In this document: positions 43,441-55,592 of the stretch, one piece after another
Position numbering within the stretch: position 1 is the first letter of the stretch
Layout of the letters: each line of letters opens with the position of its first letter
Source: Limnomonas spitsbergensis
Lineage: Eukaryota > Chlorophyta > Chlorophyceae > Chlamydomonadales
Assembly: GCA_037349105.1 (NCBI GenBank)
Contig: JAYJMM010000124.1
Location: 5,812,001 to 5,876,000 of the forward strand
Direction of reading: 5' to 3'
DNA length: 64,000 nucleotides
Made by a program: the position numbers and the translations under genes
The notes under the pieces: generated by a model
Database searches by the model: none
What the model was told of the DNA's origin: nothing
Seen by the model: only the letters and a program-made list of their open reading frames with translations

Positions 43441-44179
43441 TGCCTGCTTAGGCTAAATTTTCCTCCCCAGACCCCTCCGTCTCAGCCAGGACTCCATTTG
43501 TGATCTTGGTATGCCATTGCACAGAATTGAAGGTTTCATGCAGCCCGCTGGATAGGTTGTACAAGGTGTAAGAGAAGAACGTCCGAGATACTGAGAGGCC
43601 GCGACACCATTACGGATCTGCTCGGAAGTACAGAGCGGTTGATTACCGGTACTGACAGATCTGATTACGGATGTTTGGCATTCAAACTTGCTCTACGGAA
43701 CTGCCAAGATGCTAAAAGCTTGACTCACAACCGACCCACATAGGCCAAAGATGTAATGAATATCCGATACTTTCATTTCAGATTCAGGCTGACCAGAGAG
43801 AGTCCCTGAGGCTGATTCTGAGGACCAAACTGAAGGGACCTTCTTGCCTCTTCTGCCAAACAGCAAGCATGATCTGCCTGATCTGATCAGTCTGAACAAC
43901 AGGTGACGGCTCTGGGTCAAACTCCTCCCCAGCTGAGCTTCCGCTCAGACTGTAAAGAAGGTGACAACCAGGTAACTCCACGTCCCTGCCCAAACCCACC
44001 TGTCTCCGCCAAATCATCCGCACCAGTCTTTCACTGTATGCAGCCCTTGGCCATTACAGAATGCACTGATGTCCAGCATGCATACTGCCGCATTGATGAT
44101 GTGGCACCTGGGTCCCATGTCCTGCATGGATAACTGTGTTACCGCTGGTCCCAAACCCTTTGTATTTCCTTCCTGTCTC

Positions 44180-45715
44180 CAAGCCAGGCCACATGGCCAG
44201 CGCGGACAGCATCAGCGGCCCCCATGGTGGGATGAGGAGGTTCAGAAAGCATATGCTGAGCCGCGATCGATGTCGTTGAGCAGTGCCTCAGGGCCAGAGC
44301 ACAAGACAGCCAGGCAGCGGTACAAGTGCACAGCACGCCGCCGCCGCTGGCATTACACGCGCCACGTGGCTGTGGCTATAGCGGACAGGCTGCAGCGTCA
44401 TGACTCCAACGTCTACCGGGAGCAGCTGCAAGAGAGACGTCAGGCCTGCCCCACCACGGCTGTCTCCTCCCAGAGGTGGGAGGCACAATTGCGGCAGCAG
44501 TTCACCGCCATCTCGCCTCCATCCGTTGTGGCGGCATATCCAAGTGTGTCCCCTATCAGCACGCAGCATGAGGCTCTGGGCTTGGGCCACCCATAACCTC
44601 CGGCCGCAACACTGCCTCCGGAGCAGGATGCAGTCCAACCTACTTCAGCACTTGCGCCAGGCTGCGGGGCTGCCTGCCTCCGCTGCCAACTGGGGGGTCA
44701 TGAGGGAGTAGCAGATCCAGCCATTACAACGAGACTGGTGGCAGCAGGTGCTCCGCTTCTACAACGCAGCGGTGGCACCTGCAGCACAGCAAGGCAGCCC
44801 ACTCGTGGCGGCAGGCATGGCGGCCGTTATGCAGCTCGCACATCGACAGAACACCGGAGGGCGCACATGGTGCGGTGAGCTGATAGAGGCGTTGAAGGAG
44901 TTGGAGCGTGGAGCAGCTGTCCCCAAACTGTGTGAGGAAGTCTCTGACATGCAGCCGCTTCCCGTCCCAGAGGTGCTACACCTAGTGGACGCAGCCTACA
45001 AGAAAGTGCAGCCTCAGGCGACTGGCAGAGGAGACCCCAGGGACCCCGCCACCGAGCACAGGTCTGCGGCCGCCTACCGCGCTTGGTTCCAGTCTACGGC
45101 GGGCGCCGTGTTGGCGCAAGCTAGGAGCCGCACCAGCAATAGGGCGTGCGCTTGTGGGCGCAAAAATTTAAGGCTGCGGCTCGGTACGGTTAGCACGGCT
45201 GACACGAGAGGACGGCGGAGCGGTCAACAATGTGAGACACGTTGCTGCCCGCGGTGTTGGGCAAGGGGAAATGGCGAGCATGTGGAGGATGCGCTGCATG
45301 TCTGCTTCTATTTCCCCTAGCGTGAAGGAGAGGCTTCGGGAGAGAGGTTGGACAGGCCCCCCGAAGGGCACCATGGACTTTCAACAGTTGTACCAGGGCA
45401 GGCTTAGGTGGGGGCTCTGACTTTTGTTGAGGGCGTGATAGGCATTGTTGAAGCCTAGTTTGTTGCTTTTATTTGCCTTTTTGGTGAATAGGTTTTTCTA
45501 CCCCCTTTTTTGTTTCTCTCTTGCTTTCTTGTTGAAGGCTTGAGAGGGGCGGGGATACTTCGGGCTGCCTTTTCCTTTTTGAGGGGTGTATTTCTTTCTC
45601 CTTTGTGTTCTTCTTCTTCTTTCCATTGTCCCTCTAGTTTCTTCTATTTTCTCCCAACGGGACGGTTGGGCGCCTCCGCGGCCAAGCCTTCAGAGGTGTA
45701 AAGTCATTGACCTGC
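44180..45715 (+). mobile_element. Internally deleted LINE (non-LTR retrotransposon) copy
   Basis: 44190-44590 encodes PPWWDEEVQKAYAEPRS and ARQRYKCTARRRRWHYTRHV, the linker typical between endonuclease and reverse transcriptase in LINE ORF2. The reverse transcriptase is missing. 44730-45320 encodes WWQQVLRFYNAAVAPAAQQG through YRAWFQSTAGAVLAQARS and RLRLGTVSTADTRGRRSGQQ, then a CxxC...H...C motif (CCPRCWARGNGEHVEDALHV) like the zf-RVT domain. The 3' UTR is pyrimidine-rich and ends CCTTCAGAGGTGTAA at ~45700. Frames are broken, so it is dead. Confidence 0.85.
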
Positions 45716-46709
45716 TGAAATCCCCTGTGCATCCCCATCCTCCTCCTCAGCTACGAAAATGTCCCAGCAATGGTGAGTACCGGTAAATTGTTTGTGAAGG
45801 AAATTGAGTTCAGTAAAGCAAAATACTTCCTGCATGGAACAGGATCCCATAAACCGGTGCGAGCAGTAAGGACTGAGCACGAACAAGTTAGACCTGTGTC
45901 ACGTTATCTTCCTGCCAGCAGATAACTATGCTGTGGTGTGCTGAAGAATGAGAGGTGCACAGTTGAGACCGTGAAGTTGTTGCCGCAGACCCAAATCAAT
46001 TGCAGAGACCAAAGATGGCTTACATACGGCAGTGAGGGCCCTAGTCAGTTTTAAAATGGTGGGTGGACTGTGATGTACCGCAACCTCCGTGATGTGTCCT
46101 TTCAACAATTTCACATGGAATGCTACCTGATCTGTGTTCACACTTTATAAAGTATAAGCCCAAGGAATGAGGCTTGGTGGTAGGCGGCTGCATAGGGGCC
46201 TGCTATCACTGTCTGGGTCAGCAGGGCTCGTGAAGATTTCGTGAAGAATTCAAGTTTTGAAGTTTTAACAGTCCAGCGGAGCATCACATTTGAATATTCG
46301 ATGCATGGGACAGGTGCCCGTAAACCGGAGATGACTTATGCATCGCAACACAAACCAACAGAGACTGGACTCTTCAGTCTTTTAAACTTTTTACCCTGTC
46401 TGTGTCACCTCTCCAGCATTTATCTTGGCATTGGGTGGCCATGCACTCGAAAGTAAATTATACAAAGCCACCGGCAGTTACGGGTTTCCAGCTTTCAAAC
46501 GTTAAAAGGGGCAGTCATCAAATAGTGTGTTTGTGTGGTTTGGATAAAATATTTTAGGAGGTTATGGTGTACTTGGCAGGAAACCATGTGCTGTCTCCTG
46601 CTGCAAGATTTGAAATAGTGGGGGCCCTGTCTCATTTCAGAAACGATACTGCATTGTCGGTGAAAATAGTAGGTGAAACCTTCATGCTGACATTATAAAT
46701 AAAGCCACA
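45716..46709. other. Intergenic region
   Basis: No gene is seen. 46230-46340 (plus) carries the GATGCATGGGACAGGTGCCC block shared with 39400 and 17450. TACCGGTA occurs at ~45778. Confidence 0.4.
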
Positions 46710-49700
46710 TCACTCCTCAGCCTCCTCCTCTTCTGCTGGAGCCCCTTCAGCGCCCTCCGCCTCGGCCGCCGCCGCAGCCTCCTCAGCTGCAGCGGCCTCA
46801 GCAGCCACGCGAGCTGCCGCTTCCTCAGCAGCCTTGATCCGCTCAGCATTAGCGAGCTCGACCTTCTTCGTTTCCAGCTGGGATGAAAACTCATCAAAAG
46901 CCTTGGAATGACCGCGGTATACTTCTGCCTTCCGCCCCACTTTCCGGACCTGGACAGGGATGAGGTCGCGTTGCACAGAAAAAAGCCAGGGAGATGTTTT
47001 AGGGACAGCATCACCAGGTCTGTTATTACTCAGGCATGGCTGGCAGAAGAGTGCGAAGTTGAAGCCCTCTTATCAGCCCTTCAGGCAATGAACCCTAAAC
47101 CCTCAGCCTTTGAGACTTGTATGAGTTAACCCACCTGCTTGATGAACATCACCAGGAATACGCCCAGGTGTGTGTTGGGCATCTCTTCGCTGAGCTTGGC
47201 CTCATCTTTGACACCCTTGTACGCCTGTCGCACCCGCTTCCACACCTCTGGATCACGCTCCTGTGAAAGGAGGCGAGATGCTCATTATAATGTGGCCCAG
47301 AGAAAAGAGACAGATGCTGTGGGAACCTTCATACCATCAGGAAGTGCAACAGCTAAAAATGCAGTCGGTCTCAGTGTTGATGTTAGCACGCTTCAGCTAA
47401 CTTCAGATACAACCCAGGGCTTATGGTCGATGGGGCTTGGTGCAGCAAGCCCTGCATCTTGGGCCACCAGCCACAGGCCAGTCATGGTTTGGTTCCAGCT
47501 GGCCCAGTGGTGGCCGTACGACTCCCATACCTGGTTGGCTGGTCTGGTGCGTACTAACTAAACACTGTCAAGTACCGTACCGAGCGACTGCAAGCAATCG
47601 TATGAACATTCCTCCCAAGCACAACTGCCACCAGCCCCTGTTGCCCACCAGAGTTGCATCGTAGGCCCCTGTCTCAGAAAACGTTTTCAAGCTGAAGTGC
47701 TCAAAGCACCTCTTCCAGTTCTTAAAGGACTCGGGCTCCTTCTGCAGCAGGTGCAGCAGCGCCTTGAACGCATGGAACGTCGCCTGCGGTACGATCGTCA
47801 TGTCACGCAGCGCGTGCACAGAGTCCGCACTGACCGAGACGACGGACACCTTGATCACACGCAGCGCCTCTTCAGCCAGCCGGAGCGCCTTGCTGGCAAG
47901 GTCCCGCGCCTCCTTAGAGGTGGCTGCCTCCTTGCCCAGGCGCTTGACGTCGTACCGCAGCACAACGATGGGCTCGGCATCTTCAGCGGGTGGCGCCGCC
48001 TCAGCCTGCTCATCTCCCGGAGCGCTTTCCTCTTCAGCCGCAGGCTCCGCAGCGGGCGCAGCAGAGCCATCTGCATTGCAATCAACATCATAGGTTAAAG
48101 CGCCCTGCCTTTCTCTGTAGCTGGTTTTAAGAGCTGCTCCTGCGCCCTCACCGGCTGCATAAACAAAGAGCATGTCGAGCAGTAGTCATATGCGGTTCAT
48201 TCAGAAATGGCCACAATGCCCGGCGTGCCTCACCTGCACCTCCCTCTTCGTCCTCTGGGGTTGGTGGTGGGTGATAAATGGTCGCAATCTTTTTCTTCAG
48301 GCTCTCCACTGCCGCTGCCGCATTCTTGCTCTCCAAAACCTCTTTGACCTGGGATTTCGACAGCATGCGAGAAGGAACGACCATCATAATTCTTCGTTTA
48401 AGAGAATGCTAGAAGGTCAGGCTAATTCATTTTTGCAGGTACATTTCCCGTGCAAATGAATGCTTAAGGATTGAGCCCTGTGCGTTTAAATGTTAAATTC
48501 TGGTACATGCAAGCAATTCTGAGGGATGGACATCCTTGATGATTCTTAACTCTTAAGGCTGCGTCCAATCTACTGCCCACCCTCGCTCACCTTCTTCTCT
48601 CGTGACTCGTATGCCTTGCCGAGTGCCAGAGACACCTCCCAGATGAAGTCTTGGTCTGCCAGGCTGAGCGGCTGCCCGTCCCCCTCGGGGTAGAGCGTGT
48701 CCACCGCGATGATGGCCTTGAACTCCCCACCCGTTGCTGGCACCTGGACTCCACAGGCCTGATAGGCACCGATCTTGGGGAAGTTGCGGAAGAACTTGAT
48801 ATTGGTCTCAAAAGCAGCGTTGGGGCAATACACCATGGGCATGCGCTCGTCCAAGATACGGAAGGTGAATGGCATGGGCTCGGGCTTGTAGTCCTCTCCA
48901 GCGTCCTCCGGAGGCGGCGCTGGCCGCGTCAGCTCGTTCTTCAGCATGAAGGCCTGCTCCGGGCTGGCCGCCATGTAGGAGAAATACTTTTTGGAGTAAT
49001 CCACCGGGCGGGGGATCTTTGGTGGCCCATCATCCACTGGAGCTACCTCGCCGGCAGGCTCCTCACCGCCCTCGCCCTCTTCCGCTGGAGGGGGTTCCTC
49101 CACTGGTGGGCTAGGATCCGCCTCATCCTCAGACTCAACAGCCGCTGGGTCGTCAGGGTCCTCAGGGGGCATCCAGTCAGGCTCCTCAGGCTCCGCTACG
49201 GATGCAGCGTACACGCCACCGGCAATTGTGTACTTTTTAATCAGCTCCACCGCATGTTGCACTAGCTTTTGAGGTTCCGCATCTAGCTCCGCCAGGGCTT
49301 TGATGACACCCTTACGTTCTGCATCTGAGTCTCGCTGACTCTGTGCCGCGACCTGTTGCTGTTCCTGCTCATGGAGAGGGAAGGCAGAGGTTATGGTCCG
49401 CAATCCGCATGCTACTCATGGCACCTCTTGCTGCCATGCCTGCCATGGTTGAAGTCATTCATGACATGGGCACCATGCTACTGTTGCTGTTCCTGCTCAT
49501 GCAGAGGGCGGGATAGGTGAACAGCTCGCGCTCTAAACGGCACCTCTTGCTGTCATGCCTGTTTAAGTTGAAGCCACCATTCACGGGCGCACCGTGATAC
49601 CAAACCAACAGTCCCCTACCAGTTGCTTCTTCTTGGCCTCCAGTGCTCCTCTTGTCTGGTCATGAAGCTGTCCCTCTATCTCGGCATTCTGTACGAATCT

Positions 49701-49898
49701 GCGAGTGACACAACGACATCATGGCCACTTCTTGCCGAAGCAGTGGCATCGACCATCGATATAAGACACTCACTTAAGGAGCCAATGTCCTAGGTAGTCA
49801 ACTGGATCGTTGGGTTGAGCAGCGACGCAGTTGGCAACTCCCCTAGCCATGGTATCGCCAACCAGCTCTTGAAGGTATTTCGTATCATGCCCAGACAT
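46710..49898 (-). CDS. Flagellar radial spoke protein 2-like (DPY-30 plus GAF domains)
   Basis: Seven exons (49898-49774, 49698-49620, 49364-48591, 48348-48234, 48070-47649, 47260-47135, 46949-46710) join in phase to 626 residues. Residues 7-42 (KYLQELVGDTMARGVANCVA, NDPVDYLGHWLLK) form a DPY-30 dimerisation/docking motif. A Pro/Glu-rich acidic linker follows. A GAF-like domain spans roughly residues 235-320 (YCPNAAFETNIKFFRNFPKI, FKAIIAVDTLYPEGDGQPLS). More helices follow, and the C terminus is an Ala/Glu coiled tail. Chlamydomonas RSP2 has the same DPY-30 plus GAF order and sits in the radial spoke stalk of the axoneme. Ours is somewhat shorter than I recall for RSP2. The acceptor of exon 3 lies in a ~128-bp tandem duplication. 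Confidence 0.75.
47410..47572 (+). repeat. SINE-like repeat in RSP2-like intron
   Basis: One of the best copies: GGGGCTTGGTGCAGCAAGCC, then GGGCCACCAGCCACAGGCC, CATGGTTTGGTTCCAGC and GGCCCAGTGGTGGCC, ending TAACTAAACACTG. A- and B-box-like parts are ~50 nt apart. It is in antisense orientation to the host gene. Confidence 0.75.
49352..49600 (-). repeat. ~128-bp tandem duplication spanning an exon boundary of the RSP2-like gene
   Basis: CTGTTGCTGTTCCTGCTCAT starts at 49353 and again at 49481. Both are followed by GCAGAGG/GGAGAGGG, GCACCTCTTGCTG-CATGCCTG and GTTGAAG-CA--CATTCA. The first copy holds the real exon 3 start (49364 on the minus strand); the second is an intronic decoy. Confidence 0.9.
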
Positions 49899-50209
49899 CT
49901 TCGAAATATTAAGCGACAAAGCACGACAGTTCGTTGTTCCTCTTTGAGCAAGATGTGTGTATTTGTATGTGTGTGATCAAGTTTGCTGCGGTGAATATTA
50001 TATATTAGGCGATATTAAATATATGTAGGTCAATTATGTGTTGTCTAGTCTAAGTGGAGCAAGATTTTGTGAGAGGCGTGACGCCGTAGGGTCCACACCA
50101 TTATCCAGTGTTGAGTTGATAGAAGGGCGATCAGCCCTAGAGCAAGATCACAATAATGCCTAATACCTGTGCGTGTGTAGTCATAACATTTTGACGCTAG
50201 CCAGGCGTC
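49899..50209. promoter_or_regulatory. Shared upstream region of the RSP2-like and IND1 genes
   Basis: 311 bp between divergent starts, with an A/T-rich block (TATTATATATTAGGCGATATT, ~49995-50020) that could serve as a TATA-like element. The shared-promoter reading is inference. Confidence 0.4.
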
Positions 50210-52994
50210 ATGTTTCTCCGAGCTTTCAGTTCGGCATCAAAAGTAGACTCAAATCTCAAGAGATTAGGGCTATCTCTAGTAGAAAACATTGTAGCAGTAG
50301 CATCTGCGAAAGGTGGAGTAGGAAAGTCGACGACAGCAGGTCAGCTGAACAGAGTGGTGTATGGTTTCTCGTGCATGTACCTCATGCATGGATCTTCACC
50401 GTCATTGCCCATGTACAGTGAACCTAGCAGTGGCCTTAGCGACATCGCAGTCGTTGCGAGTTGGGCTCCTTGATGCCGATATTCACGGTCCCTCGATTGG
50501 GAAAATGATGAACTTGCGAGGGAAAGCAGAGTTGAACTCGTCTGGTGAGTTGATTTGGGTATGCTCCCATTATGGATCATCAGGAACATCGCTGAGATGG
50601 CATTGACATTTGAATTCTCTTCGTGACCTTGAATGAGGCTGTTACTGGTAGCATGGGGATTCGGTCATGTTCAGGGAGCTCTGTGATTGCAATGTTTATT
50701 TTTGTGCGCAATAAGCCATTGATTGTTGGGTGCTCGATGGGGACCAAACCCTGACCGGCCTACAGCCGGTGGCCCAAGCAGCAGGGCCTGCTGCAACAGG
50801 CCCCCTCGGCTGTAGTGCATTATTTAGCTGATTTGCAGACGAAGCATGTAAGAACTGTATATCACTGTCTTACCCATGCTGGAAAAGGACTACACCTGTT
50901 GGGTGCTACCATCAATTGTCCAGTATCTACTACTAATATGTTGGCTTGTTCAAATTTCGACATTGCCCAAGCTACCTAACCCCTTGTGTTCAGGTACTCC
51001 TCTGTTCCAGCCTAAGGAAAACCACCGTGTCAAGGTCATGTCCATGTCCTTCTTTATGGAGGTGGGTGATATGGACATCAGCTCACCAGCACCGCCACTC
51101 AGGGTCCTCAGCCCGGGGCCAAGTACAGTGTTCCTTTTTAGTTCATCCACTTTGTCAGCAAGCACCGGTACGGGCAACATGGATGAGGTTACCTACGTTT
51201 CTCCTCAGGGTGCTCTGCACGGCAAATATTGCTATTCAGTTGCCCCAATTTCAATCTGATGTTGAGTCTTGAACTGGGCAGGATGAGCCAATGAGGTTAC
51301 CTATGCTGAATAATAGTTTCCTTCGCACAACGACGCCGTCACAGTTGGTCCCATTCTCAAGCTTATGCCCAGTCTTGAACCGCGCAGGATGACCAACCTG
51401 CGGTCCTGCGAGGGCCCATGGTGAACAGCGCATTTGACAGAATGCTGCACGGCACCGACTGGGGCAAGCTGGACGTATTGATTGTGGACATGCCTCCTGG
51501 TGAGCACTGGGCAGTGTTGATCTTCAATGGCATGGCTTTAATCCAGTCACATTGCAACCACGTGCCGGCCTTTGGGCCGGCGGCCACATGCGATGTTGGA
51601 GGTACAGGTGATGCCCAGTTCTTTGACAGCTTCTTCTTTCTTGGAAGGTACCGGAGATGCCCAGATCAACCTAGCTCAGCGCGTTCCGCTCAGCGGTGCC
51701 GTAATCGTTTCGACACCCCAGGTAGGGTAGATGCTAGATGGATCAGAACAAAAGCTTTGTGGTAAGAGAACTGTGCATATTCCTAGCTTGTCCTTTGGTG
51801 GAGGGCCAACAACTAGAGACTGTTGCTGCATAGCTATTTTGGAGCAACATGGCATGTGTATGGCTTGCGAAATCATGCACCTGATATGAGCAACAGAGCA
51901 TGCAATGTCATGCACCTGACAGTCCTCATTCCCTCATCTACTTCCAGGATGTAGCGCTGCTGGATGTCCGAAGGTGAGGGCGGCTCTCAAGGGCAGGAAA
52001 ATAGCAACCTAGGCCCATGCACTGTGACATTTTTCTGGGTTTTCTTATGGAGATCTCTGACCTGACCAGACTGTTGAAGGTGCCTCCTGTTCCACTCCTG
52101 ACGAACAACGGAATGAACAAGGGACAAGATGGACGTGTGTCTGCCTTGATCCACGCTCCGGGCCTATTACTGGTAAATACGTTTCGATTTTGTTTACTGC
52201 AGGGGCATCAAGGCCTTCCGCATGATGAACGTGCCTATTCTGGGAATGGTTGAGAATATGAGCTATCACTTGTGCAAGAATTGTGGCCACAAGGAGCACA
52301 CATTCGGCGATGGCGGGGTCAGCCGCACGGCGCAGGAGTTTGGAGAGGAAATGCTGGGCGAGGTGAGGGGGTGAAGTGCTTGCCCTGACAGCAGAGCCCG
52401 TGTGTCAGCATTAACAAATGCTAGGCAAACAAGTATGGAAAGTCATTGGCTTGATGTTGCTGCGTGTTCCGTCCTGTTATGTTGCCCCTACATCGTTATT
52501 TATGTTGCTTGGTTGAGGACAGAGAGGTTAGGCAAATGTGGGGCAACCATGCACAAAGCATTTATCGCCCGATTATCCTTCTCATAGAGATTTTAATTGC
52601 CTTGCCTGGGTTATGAAGGAAAGATTTGTCTTAATGCTGCCCTCACAACGTTCATCGACCAAGAACTGGTAACAATTATCCATGATCAGTATTTTGTATG
52701 TTTCCCTGACCCCTGATCTCCGTGAACAAAAGGAAATGCAGAACGCATCTTAAGTCCGGATAGTATAGCATATATTTTACCGGTTGAGCCTCATCAATTT
52801 TTCAGGTACCTCTGGACATCGGCATTTGCTCCAGGTCCGACTCTGGAGCGCCAGTGGTGGTCAGCGAAGCACAGAGCGCTGGGGCATTGGCGTATTTCCA
52901 AATTGCGGCAAAGTTGAAACTTAAGTTGAAAGGCACAGCACAACAGTCTGGTGCAGCCCCTGTAAAGCAGCCACGAATAACAGTGGAGCCTTAG
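50210..52994 (+). CDS. Mitochondrial Fe-S P-loop protein IND1/NUBPL (Mrp/Nbp35 family), complex I assembly
   Basis: Eight exons (50210-50339, 50419-50544, 50994-51061, 51388-51499, 51648-51721, 51948-51973, 52203-52362, 52806-52994) give 294 residues. The N terminus MFLRAFSSASK fits a mitochondrial presequence. The deviant Walker A is ASAKGGVGKSTTAVNLAVAL, with Walker B-like GLLDADIHGPSIGKMMNL, then VLIVDMPPGTGDAQINLAQR and VIVSTPQDVALLDVRRGIKA. The CxxC motif in YHLCKNCGHK binds the bridging Fe-S cluster. IND1 delivers Fe-S clusters to respiratory complex I. Length matches NUBPL better than cytosolic NBP35 or plastid HCF101, which carry extra domains. Introns 3 and 4 contain partial copies of the following exon starts. 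Stop is TAG. Confidence 0.93.
50665..50830 (-). repeat. SINE-like repeat in IND1 intron 2
   Basis: Well preserved in reverse: CAATGTTTATTTTTGTGCGC, GGGGACCAAACCCTGACCGG, CCTACAGCCGGTGGCCCAAG, CAGGGCCTGCTGCAACAGGC. Confidence 0.75.
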
Positions 52995-52999
52995 TGGGG

Positions 53000-53320
53000 T
53001 GGCTCGTAAATGATTGGACTGAATCCCTATACCAATGGCAATGTGGTACGTGAATGGTAAAACAAAAGTGCTGGGCCAATATGGGAACGTAATTGCTGCA
53101 GTTACTGGTGAATATCAGTTATATGCAGACATTGACTTGAGGGAAAGGGGATAGCCTTCAACCTCTGGTCTACAAGACTACAAGCATGCACACTTTTTGC
53201 AAAATTGCTGTATTTTGCGCACCTATTAATCACTGCCTTGGCATGTAACAGTATTGCTCATTATTATTTGCTGGCACTAGACTGCCATTTTCAGGTTCGT
53301 TTAGATTTCGTTGGACAACC
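53000..53320. other. Intergenic stretch
   Basis: 3' flank of IND1; A/T-richer, no feature recognised. Confidence 0.4.
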
Positions 53321-54970
53321 ATGGCTGGTAATTCAACAGGATCCAGTTCGAGAGTCCCTGATGGCCTAATTCCGGTAATGGACTATCTTGTCATAATATG
53401 GCAGGTATCTTAGCCTTGCTTAGCTGTGCATGTGTGCTTGTTTGTGTCCATTTATTTGGACGTTTCAGGCAACCGACGAAATTTGTTTTCATGCAGGGTT
53501 TGATGCCTAGAGGCCTAGCTCAATCTAACTCGGGGGGTCACCTGTCTAGCACCATAATCCTGTCCCAGTCAAAACAACCCTGGAGAAGTGGAGAAGCTAC
53601 GTAGGTTCTCCACTGGGGCTTTTACACGCACGTTGGGGAGATACTTTGTCCGATACCCTGAAAGTCGATATCTTCATGGGCATAGGGCAAAATTCAGGGT
53701 GAAGACCAGCAGTGGCCACCGCGGTGGACGAAGCTGGGGATTCGATATTCACGAGCGCCGCTCGCCCGCAAGATCGATGTTAGGTCTCCCTCAACAGGGT
53801 TGCTTCAGCGATACAGACGACACGTCACATGTGAGTTCGGCCTTTCCTGGGTCTTGGCACGTTGTGGCCATACTGCAATATTACTTGGTCACGCAGCTTC
53901 TTCAGAGACATCAGCAGTGTACTCCATTCAGCACTCAATGCAGCAGAAATTCTGTCAAGGGGTTCATATGCTTGGAAATATACTCTAGACTCTCCTGGCA
54001 TTTCTCTATGGTCTGTGCCAACAATAGTGTAATTCAGGGAGGGTGTATTGATATGATAGCCTCTGGTGAAGCGGTGTATCCGGCTGATTTGTCCCTGCAA
54101 AATCAGGCAATGGTATCACCATTGCTTTGCATAATTATGCATTTGGTCGCATCACTGATCAGGTTACTGATGCACCATTATTTATTGCGTGTTTCACCTG
54201 TGCACCTGTGTATTTTGAGTGACCCGGAGAAAGGGCAGGGGTACCGGGGAGGGCGGAGGGGGCACCGCGGAGGGGGTGTACTTGACGACCGCAGTTCACG
54301 ACCAGGGCGGGTCAGATGTATCGATACGTTTTAGGGGTCTGAGGTCTGACCCGCCGTCCCAACCTGGTTCACACTAGCAGTACCAACTGCAATTTGAAGT
54401 AATCTCTCTAGGAACTGCCTCGATCGACCTGGTGTGTTGCTACATCGTCAAGTGCTGTAATCAGCTTGCCAGACACGGTATATTGAGGCCTGTTGGGGTA
54501 CCATTTGAATCCGAATGGCAGTTGGATGCCAAAAACTGTCCCGTTGGATACCAAACTTGCGGCGGCTGAGCCTGAAAATTGGCAAACCCGGTTAAGGTAG
54601 AGGGTGTAGGTGGGCCATAGACGGAGGCATTGCCACGTTCCCTGGGTCATTTGGCCAATTGATTGATTGGAATTCACTCCATACCTGTCTGATTGCTATG
54701 ATGTCTGGTGATTCAGAGAGCCTGAGAGTAGCTCGTTAAGACTGTCCACCCAATTTTTGCACCATTCCCCACTCCAGAGGCTGCAAATTTGGGGCAACGG
54801 TGGTTTGTCAGGAAGCCATGCCCCTTGCCCCATGCAGCCCCTCGGCCATGCAAGCTCCCATATCACTGCCACTGAGTTCCAGAAAGCCTTCAGTCAGGTA
54901 TCCACTCTTTATTCACACATCATGATTTTCATGTCCTTTATTCCAGGCCCCCCTTCTAATCTGAGCTGAG
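53321..54970 (+). CDS. Possible small gene of unknown function (incomplete model)
   Basis: ATG at 53321 (context CAACCATGG) begins 18 Ser/Gly-rich codons ending at a GTAATG donor (53374). An in-phase exon 53497-53600 (GLMPRGLAQSNSGGHLSS...) follows. Beyond this I cannot join exons with confidence. 53700-54330 encodes Arg/Gly-rich text (YRGGRRGHRGGG) that could be an RGG region, and 54774-54898 is open between good splice sites (TATEFQKAFSQ). No family is recognised. Confidence 0.25.
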
Positions 54971-55592
54971 CCAGCCAGATGTGCCGAGGACTGGTTTTGT
55001 GAGAGGATGGAAAAAAACAGCACTGGTGGTTTCAGAGTTACAACCCTAGGCTTTACATCAGGTAATACTTCAGCTATGGAGGCCAGCATGGGAATATGAC
55101 ATCCTCAAAAAATTAGAGGCAGGCCCCTCAGCATGGCCAAGTCATCTCAATACATAAATTTATTGGAGTTGGTGATTCTGTCAAGTGGACTCGCAAAGCC
55201 CATTGTGTTTGCGTTTCATTATCTCAAGGGACAGTTGGTGCATATCAGAATTAGTGCACTGCTAGCAATCAGGTTGGAGCACAGTCAATGTGTAACTGAT
55301 ATCAAATCATGACCTAACCTCCTTGCACTGCTGGGCCTGTCCACGTTTTTACGATACATATGACCCGCCCTGACCGCAGCTCACCCGCGAGACTAGAATT
55401 CAGTTGTGACCAGGCAGGTGACTCATGGTGCCGGTGTGAACTTCCGGCGTGAGTTGTATGGGGACTCGGCTCAAATTTCTCAGAACTTGCTTCAAATACT
55501 ATTATCGCAGCCCGTCGCGTCCCACAAGGATTGATTCATTAGCGTTAGATAACTTGTCGTCGCTAGGCTATTCTCAGGACTAGGTTGTATAT
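54970..55592. other. Intergenic stretch
   Basis: Upstream of the adenylate-kinase-like gene. No repeat, RNA gene or clear promoter element is recognised. Confidence 0.4.
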
